Positions 26,694 to 37,661 of a stretch of 64,000 nt of DNA are shown one piece after another (the first letter of the stretch is position 1; each line of letters begins with the position of its first letter). Made by a program: the position numbers and the translations under genes. Location of the stretch: NCBI RefSeq assembly GCF_024362525.1, contig NZ_CP101460.1, positions 62,001 through 126,000 on the forward strand, read 5' to 3'. Under the pieces are notes generated by a model. It was not told the DNA's origin, searched no databases, and was given only the letters and a program-made list of their open reading frames with translations. This DNA comes from Natrononativus amylolyticus. Its GTDB lineage: Archaea; Halobacteriota; Halobacteria; Halobacteriales; Natrialbaceae.

Positions 26694-27925
26694 CGCTCGA
26701 CCTCCGCCAGGACGTCCGTTCTGGCGGCTATCGCGAGCGGATACGGTAGCGCGACCAGGACCGAAACGACCGTCACGACGAGCGCGTAGGGGACGAGAAC
26801 GGGATCGGAGACGGCCACCGCCCCGGGGGCGAACGTCGCCGTCGCCACCGCGTTGACGACGACGATGCCGGCGAAGCCGAGCGCGGTGCCCAGCAGCGCG
26901 CCGACGAGCGCGGTCGTCACCGTGGCGACGGCGACGATCGCAAGCCGGCTCCGACTCGAGAAGCCGAGCGCCGCGAGGACGGCGAGGGCGCGCCGGTCGC
27001 TATCGACGCTGAGGCCGACGGTCGTCGCGACGAACAGCGAACACAGCACGATGCCGGTCAGCAACGCGAGCACGCTGGTCACGAGCGCGAGGTCGTCGGC
27101 GAACAGCGACTCGAGGGCGACGCCGTCGGTCTCGACCGTCGCGTTCGGGTACGCCTCCTCGCCGGCGGCCTGTGCGGCGTCCTCGTCGCCCCAGACCAGA
27201 ATTCGGTCGGCGAGGTCCTCGCCGTCGGCGCCGGTGAGCGCCTGGAGTTCGCTCAGGTGAACGAGCGCGACCGCCTCGTCCTCGGCTGCGGGTTCGACGG
27301 CGGTCACCTCGTGTGACTGGGTCGTGCCGTCGGCGGCGCTCTCCAGGGCCACCGTCTCGCCGTCGTCGACCCCGAGGGCGTCCGCGGCGGCCGTCGAGAG
27401 AACGATCTCGCCGGCTCGCGGCCCGTCGTAGGCGCCGTCGGCGTAGTGTGGATCGCCCGGCTCGAGGTGCTCAGTCGACAGCCCGGAGACGGTGGTCGCC
27501 TCCGGCCCGGGGACGACGCCGACGACGGTGACGTACTCGGCGCGGTCGCTCTCGGGAGCGGTTACCAGAACCGGCTCGGACAGGGCGGGCGTGGCGTGAG
27601 TCACGCCCTCCCGGTCGGCGATCGGCGCGGTTCGGTCGTGTGCCGCGCCGAGGCGAACGCCCTCGGCGCCCGCGACCGACGACTGGGCGTCGCCGCCGCT
27701 CGCGACGATCCGGACGTCGGCGTCGTCGGCCGTCGGATCCGTGTCGGCGAGCGCGAGCGCGACCCCGGTCACGAGCACCAGGTTCGAGACCGTCAGCGCG
27801 ACGATGACGATCGTCGGCACCGTCAGTCCGGGCGTGTACCGCGACGCCTGGGCCCGAACCCTGGCGATCGAGAGCCGGACGAGACCGACCCACCGTGTTC
27901 TGCGGTTTCCGTCGCTACCGCCCAT
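26690..27925 (-). CDS. ABC transporter permease (FtsX/MacB type), first subunit
   Basis: A 411-residue permease with the same layout as its downstream neighbour: a first membrane helix near residues 30-58, a large acidic extracytoplasmic domain, and three helices in the last 130 residues. The two permeases are divergent in sequence, so they probably form a heterodimer. The start overlaps the end of the ATPase gene by 11 bases, implying coupled translation. Confidence 0.87.
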   Translation of the reverse strand: MGGSDGNRRTRWVGLVRLSIARVRAQASRYTPGLTVPTIVIVALTVSNLVLVTGVALALADTDPTADDADVRIVASGGDAQSSVAGAEGVRLGAAHDRTAPIADREGVTHATPALSEPVLVTAPESDRAEYVTVVGVVPGPEATTVSGLSTEHLEPGDPHYADGAYDGPRAGEIVLSTAAADALGVDDGETVALESAADGTTQSHEVTAVEPAAEDEAVALVHLSELQALTGADGEDLADRILVWGDEDAAQAAGEEAYPNATVETDGVALESLFADDLALVTSVLALLTGIVLCSLFVATTVGLSVDSDRRALAVLAALGFSSRSRLAIVAVATVTTALVGALLGTALGFAGIVVVNAVATATFAPGAVAVSDPVLVPYALVVTVVSVLVALPYPLAIAARTDVLAEVER

Positions 27926-28688
27926 CGGCGACCACCGTCCCGTCGCGGAGTTCGATCACGCGGTCGGTCACGTCGAGGGTGGCGTCGTCGTGGGAGGCGA
28001 CGAGGACGGCGCGGTCGGCGGCGACGTCGGTCAACACCTCGAGAACGGTTTCGCCGGTCGCCGTGTCGAGTTCGCCGGTCGGCTCGTCGGCGACGATCAC
28101 CGCCGGCTCCGTCGCGAGCGCCCTGGCGATGGCGACGCGCTGCTGTTCGCCGCCGCTCAGCTCGCCGGGCAGGTGCGTCGTCCGATCCTCGAGGCCGACC
28201 CGCTCGAGCAGCTCCGTCGCCCGCTTTCTGCGCCGGCGCCGGGGGACGCCCGTCTGGACGAGCGGGAGCGCGACGTTCGCGCGGGCCGACAGCGACGGGA
28301 GGAGGTGAAACCGCTGGAAGATGATGCCGACGTCTCGCCTGCGCGTGCGCGTCCGCTCGGCGTCGGAAAGCGCGGTGAGGTCGGTTCCCAGCAGTTCGAC
28401 GCAGCCGGCGGTCGGCACCAGCAGACCGGCGACCGCGTGGAGGATCGTCGACTTGCCGCTGCCACTGGGGCCGGCGAGGCCGACGATCTCGCCGGCGTCG
28501 ACGGAAAGGGAGACGTCCCGCAGGGCCATCACCGACCGGCTCTCGCTCGAGCGTCCGCCGCGCCCGCTCGAGCCGTACTCGTGGCTGACGCCGTCGAGAC
28601 GGACGGCAGCCGTCGGGCCGGCGTCCGCATCGGTGGACTCACTCGCGCTCGCATCCGCGGCCGATCGGGAACGGGAAAAGATACTCAC
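27915..28688 (-). CDS. ABC transporter ATP-binding protein (LolD/MacB type)
   Basis: A 257-residue ATPase of the LolD/MacB/FtsE group. Visible motifs are Walker A GPSGSGKS, the Q-loop region GIIFQRFHLLP, the signature LSGGEQQR, Walker B VIVADEPTGELD and the switch histidine in VLVASHD. The N-terminus has a non-conserved, serine- and alanine-rich extension of about 30 residues before the ATPase domain. It is the first gene of a three-gene operon with two permeases. A near-perfect palindrome at 28761-28776 lies upstream and may be an operator. Confidence 0.93.
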   Translation of the reverse strand: MSIFSRSRSAADASASESTDADAGPTAAVRLDGVSHEYGSSGRGGRSSESRSVMALRDVSLSVDAGEIVGLAGPSGSGKSTILHAVAGLLVPTAGCVELLGTDLTALSDAERTRTRRRDVGIIFQRFHLLPSLSARANVALPLVQTGVPRRRRRKRATELLERVGLEDRTTHLPGELSGGEQQRVAIARALATEPAVIVADEPTGELDTATGETVLEVLTDVAADRAVLVASHDDATLDVTDRVIELRDGTVVADGR

Positions 28689-28760
28689 GGGTGTAGTCTT
28701 GGCTCAACGGAGCCCACCTCGCGGCATTGTTCCTACCCGCCTACCCCAGTTTGGACGAAC

Positions 28761-28776
28761 ATACACCCCGGTGTAT
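28761..28776. promoter_or_regulatory. palindrome upstream of the ABC operon, possible operator
   Basis: ATACACC (28761-28767) and GGTGTAT (28770-28776) form perfect inverted 7-base arms around CC. The site is about 75 bases before the ABC ATPase start and 47 bases past the end of the membrane protein gene at 28823. The size and symmetry suit a dimeric repressor. No adjacent regulator gene is present. Confidence 0.4.
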
Positions 28777-28822
28777 CCGGAAGCTAGAGGGCGTAGCCCC
28801 TCCGGAACCGTCGCGCCGAACG

Positions 28823-29146
28823 CTACCGACCGGCGTTCGCGCGGTCGCCGTCGGCCGGGTTCGCCGGCTCCGGACCGGCCGCACGCCACCACTCGTAGCC
28901 GTAGCCGACGACGACCGCGATGGCGTAGCAGCCGGCGAAAAACGGCACCCAGTACACCCAGAAGGCGAACCGTTGTGCGAGCGCGTTACCGACGGCCGTC
29001 CCGATCACGAAGATCAGGTAGCCCGGCAGCGCCAGCGGCGTCATCAGGGCCGTCTTGAACGCCCCCGCGACGAACGGGACCACCAGCAGCGCGTAGGTCA
29101 GAAGCGTCGCCGGCCCCGCGAGCACGCGCCGGATCGAGACGCTCAT
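28823..29146 (-). CDS. small membrane protein, unknown function
   Basis: A 107-residue protein with three hydrophobic segments (about 12-32, 38-58 and 62-86) and a polar, alanine- and proline-rich tail. No family recognised. Its ATG overlaps the stop of the aspartoacylase-like gene by four bases, so it is probably translated with it. Confidence 0.68.
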   Translation of the reverse strand: MSVSIRRVLAGPATLLTYALLVVPFVAGAFKTALMTPLALPGYLIFVIGTAVGNALAQRFAFWVYWVPFFAGCYAIAVVVGYGYEWWRAAGPEPANPADGDRANAGR

Positions 29147-29952
29147 CGGGGCTCACCCGACTCGAGTAAGCCGTGGAACTCGAGCAGTTTCGCGACCGCG
29201 AGGCGGGTCCACTCGTTCATCGTCTCCTGGTCGAGCAAGAAATCGGTCGTTTCGAACAGGTAGGCGGTCGCCTCGAGTTCGCGGTAGGCCTCGTGAAAGA
29301 GCAACGGCCCGTTCATCGTGCTGGTGCTCGCGGTGAAGTCGTGAAACGGCATGTACCACGGGATGGCAGCGTCGTTGAGCGCGACGGCCAGGTCCTCGCC
29401 GTAGGCGTCGGGCGAGTGGAAGATCGCCTGACCGACGTACTGCTGGTGGACGCCGTAGATGCCCAGCGAGCGGTGGAGGTCGATGACCACGTCCGGATCG
29501 TGGCGCTCGACGGCGGCCCAGATCCCGCGGGCGAGTTCGCTCTCCGGCTCGCCGCCGGGCGGAAAGTGGCGGTTCAGATCGCCGTCGACCCCGCCGCGCC
29601 GGTCGTTTTTCACCGCGACGACGTCGGTTTCGGGGATCACCACGAGGGTTCCGGCGTCGGGCTGCCAGCTCGCCGCCTCGTGGGCGACGACGATCCCGTT
29701 GTACTCGTCGCCGTGGACGCCGCCGAACACCATCACTGTCGGCCCGTCCTCGGCCGCGTCGATCTCGTACAGTGGCGTCTCGTGAACCGTGTCCGGGAGG
29801 AGCGTCTCGGTGTTCGTCGTAACGTCGCCGACGGCGGCGGGGGCTCGAGCCGCCTCGAGCGCCTCCGAACCGCCGGACGGACGCCCCCAGGCGCCCGCGA
29901 TAGCGGTCCCGGCGAACACCCCACCGGCGGCGAGAACGCGACGTCGCCTCAT
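29143..29952 (-). CDS. secreted succinylglutamate desuccinylase/aspartoacylase-family zinc hydrolase
   Basis: A 269-residue M14-type zinc carboxypeptidase-like protein. The N-terminus MRRRRVLAAGGVFAG has the arginine-rich and hydrophobic pattern of a twin-arginine signal, so the protein is probably exported. The first zinc motif is GGVHGDEYNG, the arginine-containing motif appears as DLNRHFPPG, and the second zinc ligand is in VIDLHRS. The glutamate near TAYLFETTD is in the position of the catalytic acid. Substrate unknown. The ATG at 29952 is the only start that puts the signal peptide at the N-terminus. Confidence 0.87.
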   Translation of the reverse strand: MRRRRVLAAGGVFAGTAIAGAWGRPSGGSEALEAARAPAAVGDVTTNTETLLPDTVHETPLYEIDAAEDGPTVMVFGGVHGDEYNGIVVAHEAASWQPDAGTLVVIPETDVVAVKNDRRGGVDGDLNRHFPPGGEPESELARGIWAAVERHDPDVVIDLHRSLGIYGVHQQYVGQAIFHSPDAYGEDLAVALNDAAIPWYMPFHDFTASTSTMNGPLLFHEAYRELEATAYLFETTDFLLDQETMNEWTRLAVAKLLEFHGLLESGEPR

Positions 29953-30115
29953 CGTCGGATGCAAGTACGTCCTCCCTAATGCACCTTGCCATCCCGGTAA
30001 CTGTACGTAACGCGAGAGGTGTGAGAGCGCGACGGCCTCGCGGTTTCCCGTGAGTCGACCGCCGCCGGAACGTATCTCCGTAACGGCCAAACGCTTCGAC
30101 CCCGTCGTGGGGGAC

Positions 30116-30853
30116 ATGAACTTCGCACCGGGGGCCTGGCGGTACGCGATCGTGCCACTGCTCGTCGCACCGTTCGCGCTGCTGTTCAGCGTCGGCGCGA
30201 GCGTCGCGGCGCTCGCGGTCGGACTCGGAACGCTCGCGTTCTTCCGGGACCCCGATCGGACGCCGCCGCCGACGGGCGTCGTCGCGCCGGCCGACGGGAA
30301 GGTGTCGGTCATCCGGCCGGAGGGCGACCGGCTGCGTGTCGGGATCTTCATGAACGTCCACAACGTCCACGTCGTTCGCGCCCCGTTCGACGCCGCCGTC
30401 GAGCGACTCGACCACGAGCCGGGAACGTACAAGCCCGCGTTCTCGAAGGACTCCGACCGCAACGAGAAACTTCACGTCCGCCTTCGCGACGTCGACCTCG
30501 AGGCGGCACGCTCGGGCGAGGGACCCGATCAGACGTCGTCCTCGAGCGCCGACGTGACGTTCATCGCCGGCGCGTTCGCCCGGCGGATCCACCCGTACGT
30601 CGACGCCGGCGACGACCTCGAGCGCGGCCAGCGCCTCGGCCACATCGCCTTCGGGAGCCGCGTCGACGTCCGCTTCCCGCCTGGAATCGACCGCGAGGAC
30701 CTTGCCGTCAGCCGGGGCGAAACCGTCACCGCCGGCGAGACGGTGCTGCTCGAGACGGACGACGATCCCCTCGCCGACCTCGGCTTCGACGCGGACGCCG
30801 ACGGTCTCGACGACGAGGAGTCGACCGACGGGAGCGCCGTCGATACGCCGTAG
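30116..30853 (+). CDS. pssD: archaeal phosphatidylserine decarboxylase-family protein (PssD-like)
   Basis: A 245-residue decarboxylase that would turn archaetidylserine into archaetidylethanolamine. Two membrane segments (about 8-25 and 28-45) precede the catalytic domain. The family stretches GVVAPADGKVSVI and FMNVHNVHVVRAPFD are clear. The self-cleavage site is expected at the serine in HIAFGSRVDVRFP. In haloarchaea PssD acts with PssA in lipid anchoring of surface proteins by the archaeosortase system. No pssA gene is in the window. The acidic C-terminal tail of about 30 residues is haloarchaeal. Confidence 0.88.
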   Translation: MNFAPGAWRYAIVPLLVAPFALLFSVGASVAALAVGLGTLAFFRDPDRTPPPTGVVAPADGKVSVIRPEGDRLRVGIFMNVHNVHVVRAPFDAAVERLDHEPGTYKPAFSKDSDRNEKLHVRLRDVDLEAARSGEGPDQTSSSSADVTFIAGAFARRIHPYVDAGDDLERGQRLGHIAFGSRVDVRFPPGIDREDLAVSRGETVTAGETVLLETDDDPLADLGFDADADGLDDEESTDGSAVDTP

Positions 30854-30864
30854 TCCGGGGTTGG

Positions 30865-31479
30865 TTAGGCGAGTTCGATCGCGATCTCGTTTCGCCGGAG
30901 AAACGGCGGCGTGAGCGGATCGGCGTACCCCAGCGAGAACGGCTCGCCGGCCGTCTCGAGGCCGTGTTCCTCGAGCGCCTCGAGCAGCGCTCCCGTGTTC
31001 CGCTCGACGCGCTCCGGCGTCGCGTACCACGAGAACGAGCGGACAGCGACGGTCCGGGGTTCCTCGACGGTGAGCGTCACCGTTTCGTCTTCGGGTTCCG
31101 GCGCAGCCTCCGAGTCGTACTCCTGGGGCAGGAAGAAGCCCATCGTCACGTCCGGACCCGCGCCCGGCCAGCCGGCAGAACCCGGCGGTCGGGACCGCTC
31201 GTGGGTTCGAACCGGCGCCGTCATCGGGAGCTCCTCGTCGCCCTCGTTCGCGCCCGTCAGGTAGCCGTAGAGGCGTCCGAACGCCGTCCGGTCGCTGTCG
31301 GCGGTCGTCTCGACGAGAACGAGCCGCGGGTAGCGGCGGATCTCGACCCCGTCGATCGTCCGGACGAGCGCGTAGTCGACTCTCGGTGTCGTCGCCAGCA
31401 CGTACAGTCCCCAGCCGATCCAGGCCGCGAGGAGCGTGCCCGCGGCGGCGAGCCAGCGCGCGTACGGGTGTCGGCGCAT
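30865..31479 (-). CDS. SOUL family heme-binding-like protein
   Basis: A 204-residue SOUL-domain protein anchored by one N-terminal membrane helix (about 9-30). Family traits are VEIRRYPRLVLVETTAD, RLYGYLTGANEGDEELPMTAPV and the closing FLRRNEIAIEL. Eukaryotic SOUL members bind heme, but many prokaryotic ones have no proven ligand. It converges with pssD. Function in archaea is unknown. Confidence 0.88.
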   Translation of the reverse strand: MRRHPYARWLAAAGTLLAAWIGWGLYVLATTPRVDYALVRTIDGVEIRRYPRLVLVETTADSDRTAFGRLYGYLTGANEGDEELPMTAPVRTHERSRPPGSAGWPGAGPDVTMGFFLPQEYDSEAAPEPEDETVTLTVEEPRTVAVRSFSWYATPERVERNTGALLEALEEHGLETAGEPFSLGYADPLTPPFLRRNEIAIELA

Positions 31480-31575
31480 ACGGGCCGTTCCCCGGCCGGC
31501 GACAAATACCGCGTTGCCGGTCGCGGTGACGGTCAGGCTGCGAGACGGGTCGACGCAGTTCCGATCGCTGCCCGG

Positions 31576-34024
<2,449 letters not shown>

Positions 34025-34066
34025 GCCAGCGTACCGCCGTCGACGCCACGGACCGCTCTCGCCGGC

Positions 34067-34320
34067 TCAGTCCGACTCCTCGAGGCGCGCTCGATGCTCG
34101 ACCGCGAGTTCCGCGGCCCGCTCGCGGGTCTGTGCCTCCTCCCAGCGCACTCGTTCGCCGTCGCCGTAGGCGAGTGCCGTTTTGAGTTCGTCCGTAACAC
34201 GCCCGAGTCGACGGAGAGAACGGTGCCGTCGGCCGCGCCGAGCTCGTAAACGCCGGGGCGGGCCGGCGCCCGAGCGACCGTCTTTCGGTCGAGGTCGCGC
34301 CAGGGTTTTCGAAGCGGCAT
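34067..34320 (-). pseudogene. haloarchaeal conserved protein with a single-base frameshift
   Basis: The frame opens with MPLRKPWRDLDRKTVARAPA, RPGVYELGAADGTVLSV and then DSGVLR. At that point the homologous continuation DELKTALAYGDGERVRWEE, then AQTRERAAELAVEHRARL, lies in the next frame and ends at a proper stop (34067-34069). One base is missing in the CGGAC sequence near the middle, probably one G of a short G run. The start overlaps the stop of the DUF5796 gene (TGATG). It may be a recent mutation or a sequencing error. Confidence 0.8.
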
Positions 34321-34742
34321 CAGCCGGTCAGTTCGTAGGCGTGCTCGCTCATCTCGTCCTCGGCGAAGACGAAGACGCGGCCGTCGACGACCTCGAGGTC
34401 CGCCTCGACGCGAACGGAGTACCCCTCAGTTTCGACCGCGACACCGGGGAACAGCTCCTCGCGCTCGTCGGGCGCGAGCATGAGCCGACCGACGCCGGTC
34501 GCCTCGAGGATGTCGTTGTGGGTGTTGCGGTCGTTGACGTACGTCATCACGCCCTCGACGCCGTCTGTGTCGGTGACGAGAACGTGCACTTCCTTCCCGG
34601 GGGGCGTCTTGACCGCCCCCTCGACCCGCTCGGGAACGCCGTTGTAGAACGTCTCCCGGCCGTCGAGGTACTGGACGACGACGCCGCCGTCGACGAGGTC
34701 GACCGACAGCGTGCTGGGAGCGACGTTACTGCGCGTGCTCAT
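34320..34742 (-). CDS. DUF5796 family protein
   Basis: A 140-residue haloarchaeal protein of the DUF5796 family. Recognised blocks are APSTLSVDLVDGGVVVQYLD, FYNGVPERVEGAVKTPPGKE, VHVLVTDTDGVEGVMTYVND and DILEATGVGR. It is soluble and acidic. Function unknown. It is translationally coupled to the frameshifted gene downstream and diverges from shikimate kinase. Confidence 0.85.
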   Translation of the reverse strand: MSTRSNVAPSTLSVDLVDGGVVVQYLDGRETFYNGVPERVEGAVKTPPGKEVHVLVTDTDGVEGVMTYVNDRNTHNDILEATGVGRLMLAPDEREELFPGVAVETEGYSVRVEADLEVVDGRVFVFAEDEMSEHAYELTG

Positions 34743-34873
34743 ACGACGGGGTTCGAACGCCCCGGGGAAAAGACGTGCGTTTGTCTCGCCCGGCGGACCG
34801 CGGGACCGCGAGAGTGGCGGCCAGAACCGCACGGACCGCCAGCCGTAAGTACTCCCTGCGAGTGATCCCAGAT

Positions 34874-35746
34874 ATGAACGGCCAGGCCGCCGCCCCCGCG
34901 GCCGGAACGGTACTCAACGCGCTCGCGACCGGGACGGGGTCGGCGTTCGCGATCGACCTCGAGACGACGGCCGCCGTCGAACTCGTCGACGACGGCGAGG
35001 TAACGGCCGAGATCGCCGGTCACCCCGACGCCGACACCGCGCTCGTCGAACGCTGCGTCGAGCGCACCCTCGAGCGGTACGCCGCCGACGCCGGGCTCGC
35101 AGAGACCGCCGTCGGCGCCGACGTCAGAACCGAAAGCGAGGTGCCGATGGCCTCCGGGCTGAAGAGTTCGAGCGCCGCCGCCAACGCGACGGTGCTCGCG
35201 ACGCTCGACGCACTCGAGATCGCGGACGCGGTCGAGCCCGTCGACGCCTGCCGACTCGGGGTGCAGGCGGCCCGCGACGCCGGCGTCACCGCCACCGGCG
35301 CGTTCGACGACGCCAGCGCGAGCATGCTCGGCGGCGTCACCGTTACCGACAACACCGCAGACGAGCTGCTCGCGCGCGAACGCGTCGAGTGGGAGGCCCT
35401 CATCTACACCCCGCCCGAGCGGTCGTTCAGCGCCGACGCGGACGTCAGCGCCTGCGAGCGGATCGCCCCCCTCGCGGAGCTGATCGCCGAACTCGCCCTC
35501 GAGGGGCGCTACGGCGAGGCGATGTCCGTCAACGGCTTCGCGTTCTGCGCCGCCCTCGAGTTCCCGACGGCACCGCTGCTCGAGGCGCTGCCCGCAGTCG
35601 ACGGCGTCTCGCTGTCCGGAACCGGCCCGAGCTACGTCGCCGTCGGCGACCGGACGGCGCTCGAGGACGTCCGCGAGCGGTGGGAGGCTCGAGCGGGAAC
35701 GACGCGGCTGGTAGAGACGCGAAACGACGGAGCACGAACACTATGA
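34874..35746 (+). CDS. aroK: shikimate kinase, archaeal GHMP type
   Basis: A 290-residue GHMP-superfamily kinase that phosphorylates shikimate in aromatic amino acid synthesis. The GHMP ATP loop is MASGLKSSSAAANA (about 92-105), and the C-terminal GHMP motif is LSGTGPSYVAV. It is unrelated to the bacterial P-loop shikimate kinase. The ATG at 34874 is followed at once by the first conserved strand (AAGTVLNALATGTGSAFAID). Its stop overlaps the start of the chorismate mutase gene by ATGA, coupling two steps of the same pathway. Confidence 0.94.
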   Translation: MNGQAAAPAAGTVLNALATGTGSAFAIDLETTAAVELVDDGEVTAEIAGHPDADTALVERCVERTLERYAADAGLAETAVGADVRTESEVPMASGLKSSSAAANATVLATLDALEIADAVEPVDACRLGVQAARDAGVTATGAFDDASASMLGGVTVTDNTADELLARERVEWEALIYTPPERSFSADADVSACERIAPLAELIAELALEGRYGEAMSVNGFAFCAALEFPTAPLLEALPAVDGVSLSGTGPSYVAVGDRTALEDVRERWEARAGTTRLVETRNDGARTL

Positions 35747-36066
35747 CACGGGACGAACGCGACACCGACCGAGACGAGACGGGCCGAGAACCGGACGAGA
35801 TGGACCTAGACGAGCTTCGAGACGAGATACAGGAGATCGACAGCGATCTCGTCGAACTCATCGCACGGCGGACGTACGTCGCCGACACGATCGCGCAGGT
35901 CAAGGAAGCCGAAGGGCTGCCGACGACGGACGAACAACAAGAAGAGCGCGTCATGGAGCGGGCGGGAGCGAACGCGGATCGGTTCGACGTCGACGCAAAC
36001 CTCGTCAAGGCGATTTTCCGGCTGTTGATCGAACTGAACAAGGTTCATCAACGGGAAAATCGATAG
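35743..36066 (+). CDS. chorismate mutase, AroQ type
   Basis: A 107-residue AroQ-class chorismate mutase, which converts chorismate to prephenate. After an acidic N-terminal extension of about 18 residues come the three helices: LDELRDEIQEIDSDLVELIA with RRTYVADTIAQVK, then EEQEERVMERA-like text, then KAIFRLLIELNKVHQREN. The Arg, Lys, Glu and Gln side chains of the active site are in place. It overlaps aroK by four bases. Confidence 0.93.
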   Translation: MTRDERDTDRDETGREPDEMDLDELRDEIQEIDSDLVELIARRTYVADTIAQVKEAEGLPTTDEQQEERVMERAGANADRFDVDANLVKAIFRLLIELNKVHQRENR

Positions 36067-36179
36067 TAGAATACGGGCATTTCAGCCGTATATCGGGGTT
36101 TTAGGGGCAGAGTATTCTTCCGATAGCTGTTCTTTCCATATTTGCTACGGTAGCGAAACCAACGTCACGTAGGCGTCGT

Positions 36180-36566
36180 TCATTCCTCGTCGGTCGGTTC
36201 TAACGGTACTCTCTCCACCTCGATGTCCTCGTATTCTTTTTCGGACGAAAGCACGTCCATGCCCCGTGTCTCCGCAGTTGCTGCATGGAACGCGTCGAAC
36301 GACGTCATCCCCTCCTCGTAGTAGGTGACGGCTTTCAAAACGATCTGTTTCTCTTCTTCGTCCCGCACAGGGGCGAGTTCCAGGAGGTTCGCGACGAGTG
36401 GTATGTAGTCGAACTCGTACCGTTCCCGGGCGAGGAGCAGTTCCAGGTACGAAAACGCCGACGTTTCGACTTCGTATTCATCCAGCGCCTCCTCAGCCGA
36501 ACGCTGCAACCAATCGGAGTCCTTCGCGAGCGCCAGCAGGAAGTCCGTTTCAACGTATACCGTCAT
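36180..36566 (-). CDS. PIN-domain toxin VapC
   Basis: A 128-residue PIN-domain protein, the RNase toxin of VapBC modules. Acidic active-site residues are in MTVYVETDFLLALAKDSDW (the first Asp), in the LELLLARERYEFD region, and in SFDAFHAATAETRG (the C-terminal Asp). It overlaps the upstream antitoxin gene by four bases. The surrounding DNA is AT-richer than the core, which suggests acquisition. Confidence 0.88.
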   Translation of the reverse strand: MTVYVETDFLLALAKDSDWLQRSAEEALDEYEVETSAFSYLELLLARERYEFDYIPLVANLLELAPVRDEEEKQIVLKAVTYYEEGMTSFDAFHAATAETRGMDVLSSEKEYEDIEVERVPLEPTDEE

Positions 36567-36808
36567 CTATCGGTGTCCTTCTGTCGGGCCTGGGTTTTGG
36601 CTTCCGCTTCGACGTCGTCTCGAACGTCTTCGATCGACGCGTCGCGGAGCTCACCTGCCGCCTCGCGAACGGCGGCAAGCGGGTCGTCTGCGACCGGGAT
36701 CAGTTCGATTCTGTCTTCGTACGTTACGATATGGTACTTCTCACCGTACTTTTCTCGCACGTCTTTCGGGATGTACAGCCGGCCTTGCCGGTCCGTCTCG
36801 GTTGACAT
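36563..36808 (-). CDS. AbrB/SpoVT-type antitoxin (VapB)
   Basis: An 81-residue protein with an N-terminal swapped-hairpin AbrB DNA-binding domain (DRQGRLYIPKDVREKYG) and a C-terminal acidic helical region that would cover the toxin. It is followed directly by vapC. Such antitoxins usually repress their own operon. The ATG at 36808 gives the standard domain start. Confidence 0.88.
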   Translation of the reverse strand: MSTETDRQGRLYIPKDVREKYGEKYHIVTYEDRIELIPVADDPLAAVREAAGELRDASIEDVRDDVEAEAKTQARQKDTDR

Positions 36809-36908
36809 GGATTGAGATAGGATGGTAGGAAGTAAGAATCTTACCATCAAAACGAGAGTGGTGGTGTATCGAAGTTCGTTTCATGCCGATCCATGGTGGA
36901 TCTCAGCT

Positions 36909-36954
36909 ACCTGAACAAAGTACACCAGCATGAGAACCGGTAGCAATTAGCACG
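36909..36954. repeat. left copy of a 46-base direct repeat
   Basis: This 46-base sequence matches 37662-37707 at 40 positions without gaps. It begins ACCTGAACAAAGTACAC and ends with AGCACG. The two copies bracket the ribbon-helix-helix/RelE cassette. No protein or RNA function is evident. Confidence 0.75.
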
Positions 36955-37046
36955 GACTTCACGTATCTACTACTGTTTCTTCTCGCCAATAGCTTCAGCG
37001 TTCGGACGCCGAAACACCTACAGTAACACGCGAGTAACACGTACAT

Positions 37047-37331
37047 ATGTCCGAAGCAGCCACAAACAACGGCGACGACGAGATTGTCACGGTAAACTTC
37101 AAAGTCACACGGTCGTTTCTCAACGAGATCGAAGACACGTGGCAAGGACGAGGATTCAACAGCCGTAGCGAATTTATTCGGTATACCTTACGCGATGCCG
37201 TCGAACATCCCACGTTCGACCGCGATGAACTTGTCGCACTCCTTCAAGCGGAGGGGGATTTCCGTGAAAAACGGACGATGAGCGCCGAAGAAGCACGCGA
37301 ACGATTCGGCACTGACGACACGAATGAGTGA
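37047..37331 (+). CDS. ribbon-helix-helix antitoxin
   Basis: A 94-residue antitoxin. The N-terminal half is a ribbon-helix-helix DNA-binding domain (VTVNFKVTRSFLNEIEDTWQ, FNSRSEFIRYTLRDAV). The C-terminal half is acidic and would wrap the RelE-type toxin. It overlaps the toxin frame by eight bases, as in working modules. The partner is now broken, so this gene survives without an active toxin. Confidence 0.87.
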   Translation: MSEAATNNGDDEIVTVNFKVTRSFLNEIEDTWQGRGFNSRSEFIRYTLRDAVEHPTFDRDELVALLQAEGDFREKRTMSAEEARERFGTDDTNE

Positions 37332-37608
37332 CGACGGGTGGGCGTGAGAACTCGCATCGAAAGCACAGGACGACCTCAATGCACTCAATCCGAACGAGCA
37401 GCAACGCATTATCGACAAACTCGACGAAATCGTCGATTCTCCGTGGCGCGACCCACCAGACTATGGCGAACCGCTTCAGAACAGCCCACGCCGTAAGGTA
37501 CGTATCGGTGAGTTCCGTCTCGCGGTCACTTTCCATCGAGACGAGTACCGAATGGTCGTTGCTCGAATCAAACGTCGTGGAGGCGCGTATACCGCTGACG
37601 ACGACTGA
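37324..37608 (+). pseudogene. RelE/ParE-type toxin with premature stop at codon 8
   Basis: The frame starts MSDDGWA, meets TGA at 37345-37347, and then continues in the same frame for 86 more codons that are clearly a RelE-family toxin: ELASKAQDDLNALNPNEQQR, DKLDEIVDSPWRDPPDYGEP and RVVARIKRRGG-like text ending AYTADDD. The residue at the stop is tryptophan in the homologues I recall, so TGG to TGA is the likely change. No good internal start exists, so the toxin is probably not made. Confidence 0.87.
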
Positions 37609-37661
37609 GTAGAGGTACCAGAAACCGGCAAAGTAGACGAAATCTGTAACATTAGTCTGAG

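Noticed and set aside
24780-26789. Plus-strand frame of about 670 codons across the ABC permease region
   Set aside because: It is a shadow of the minus-strand methyltransferase and permease genes, with no domain of its own.
36180-36808. VapBC module considered inactivated like its RelE neighbour
   Set aside because: Both frames are complete, overlap properly and keep the acidic residues of the PIN domain.
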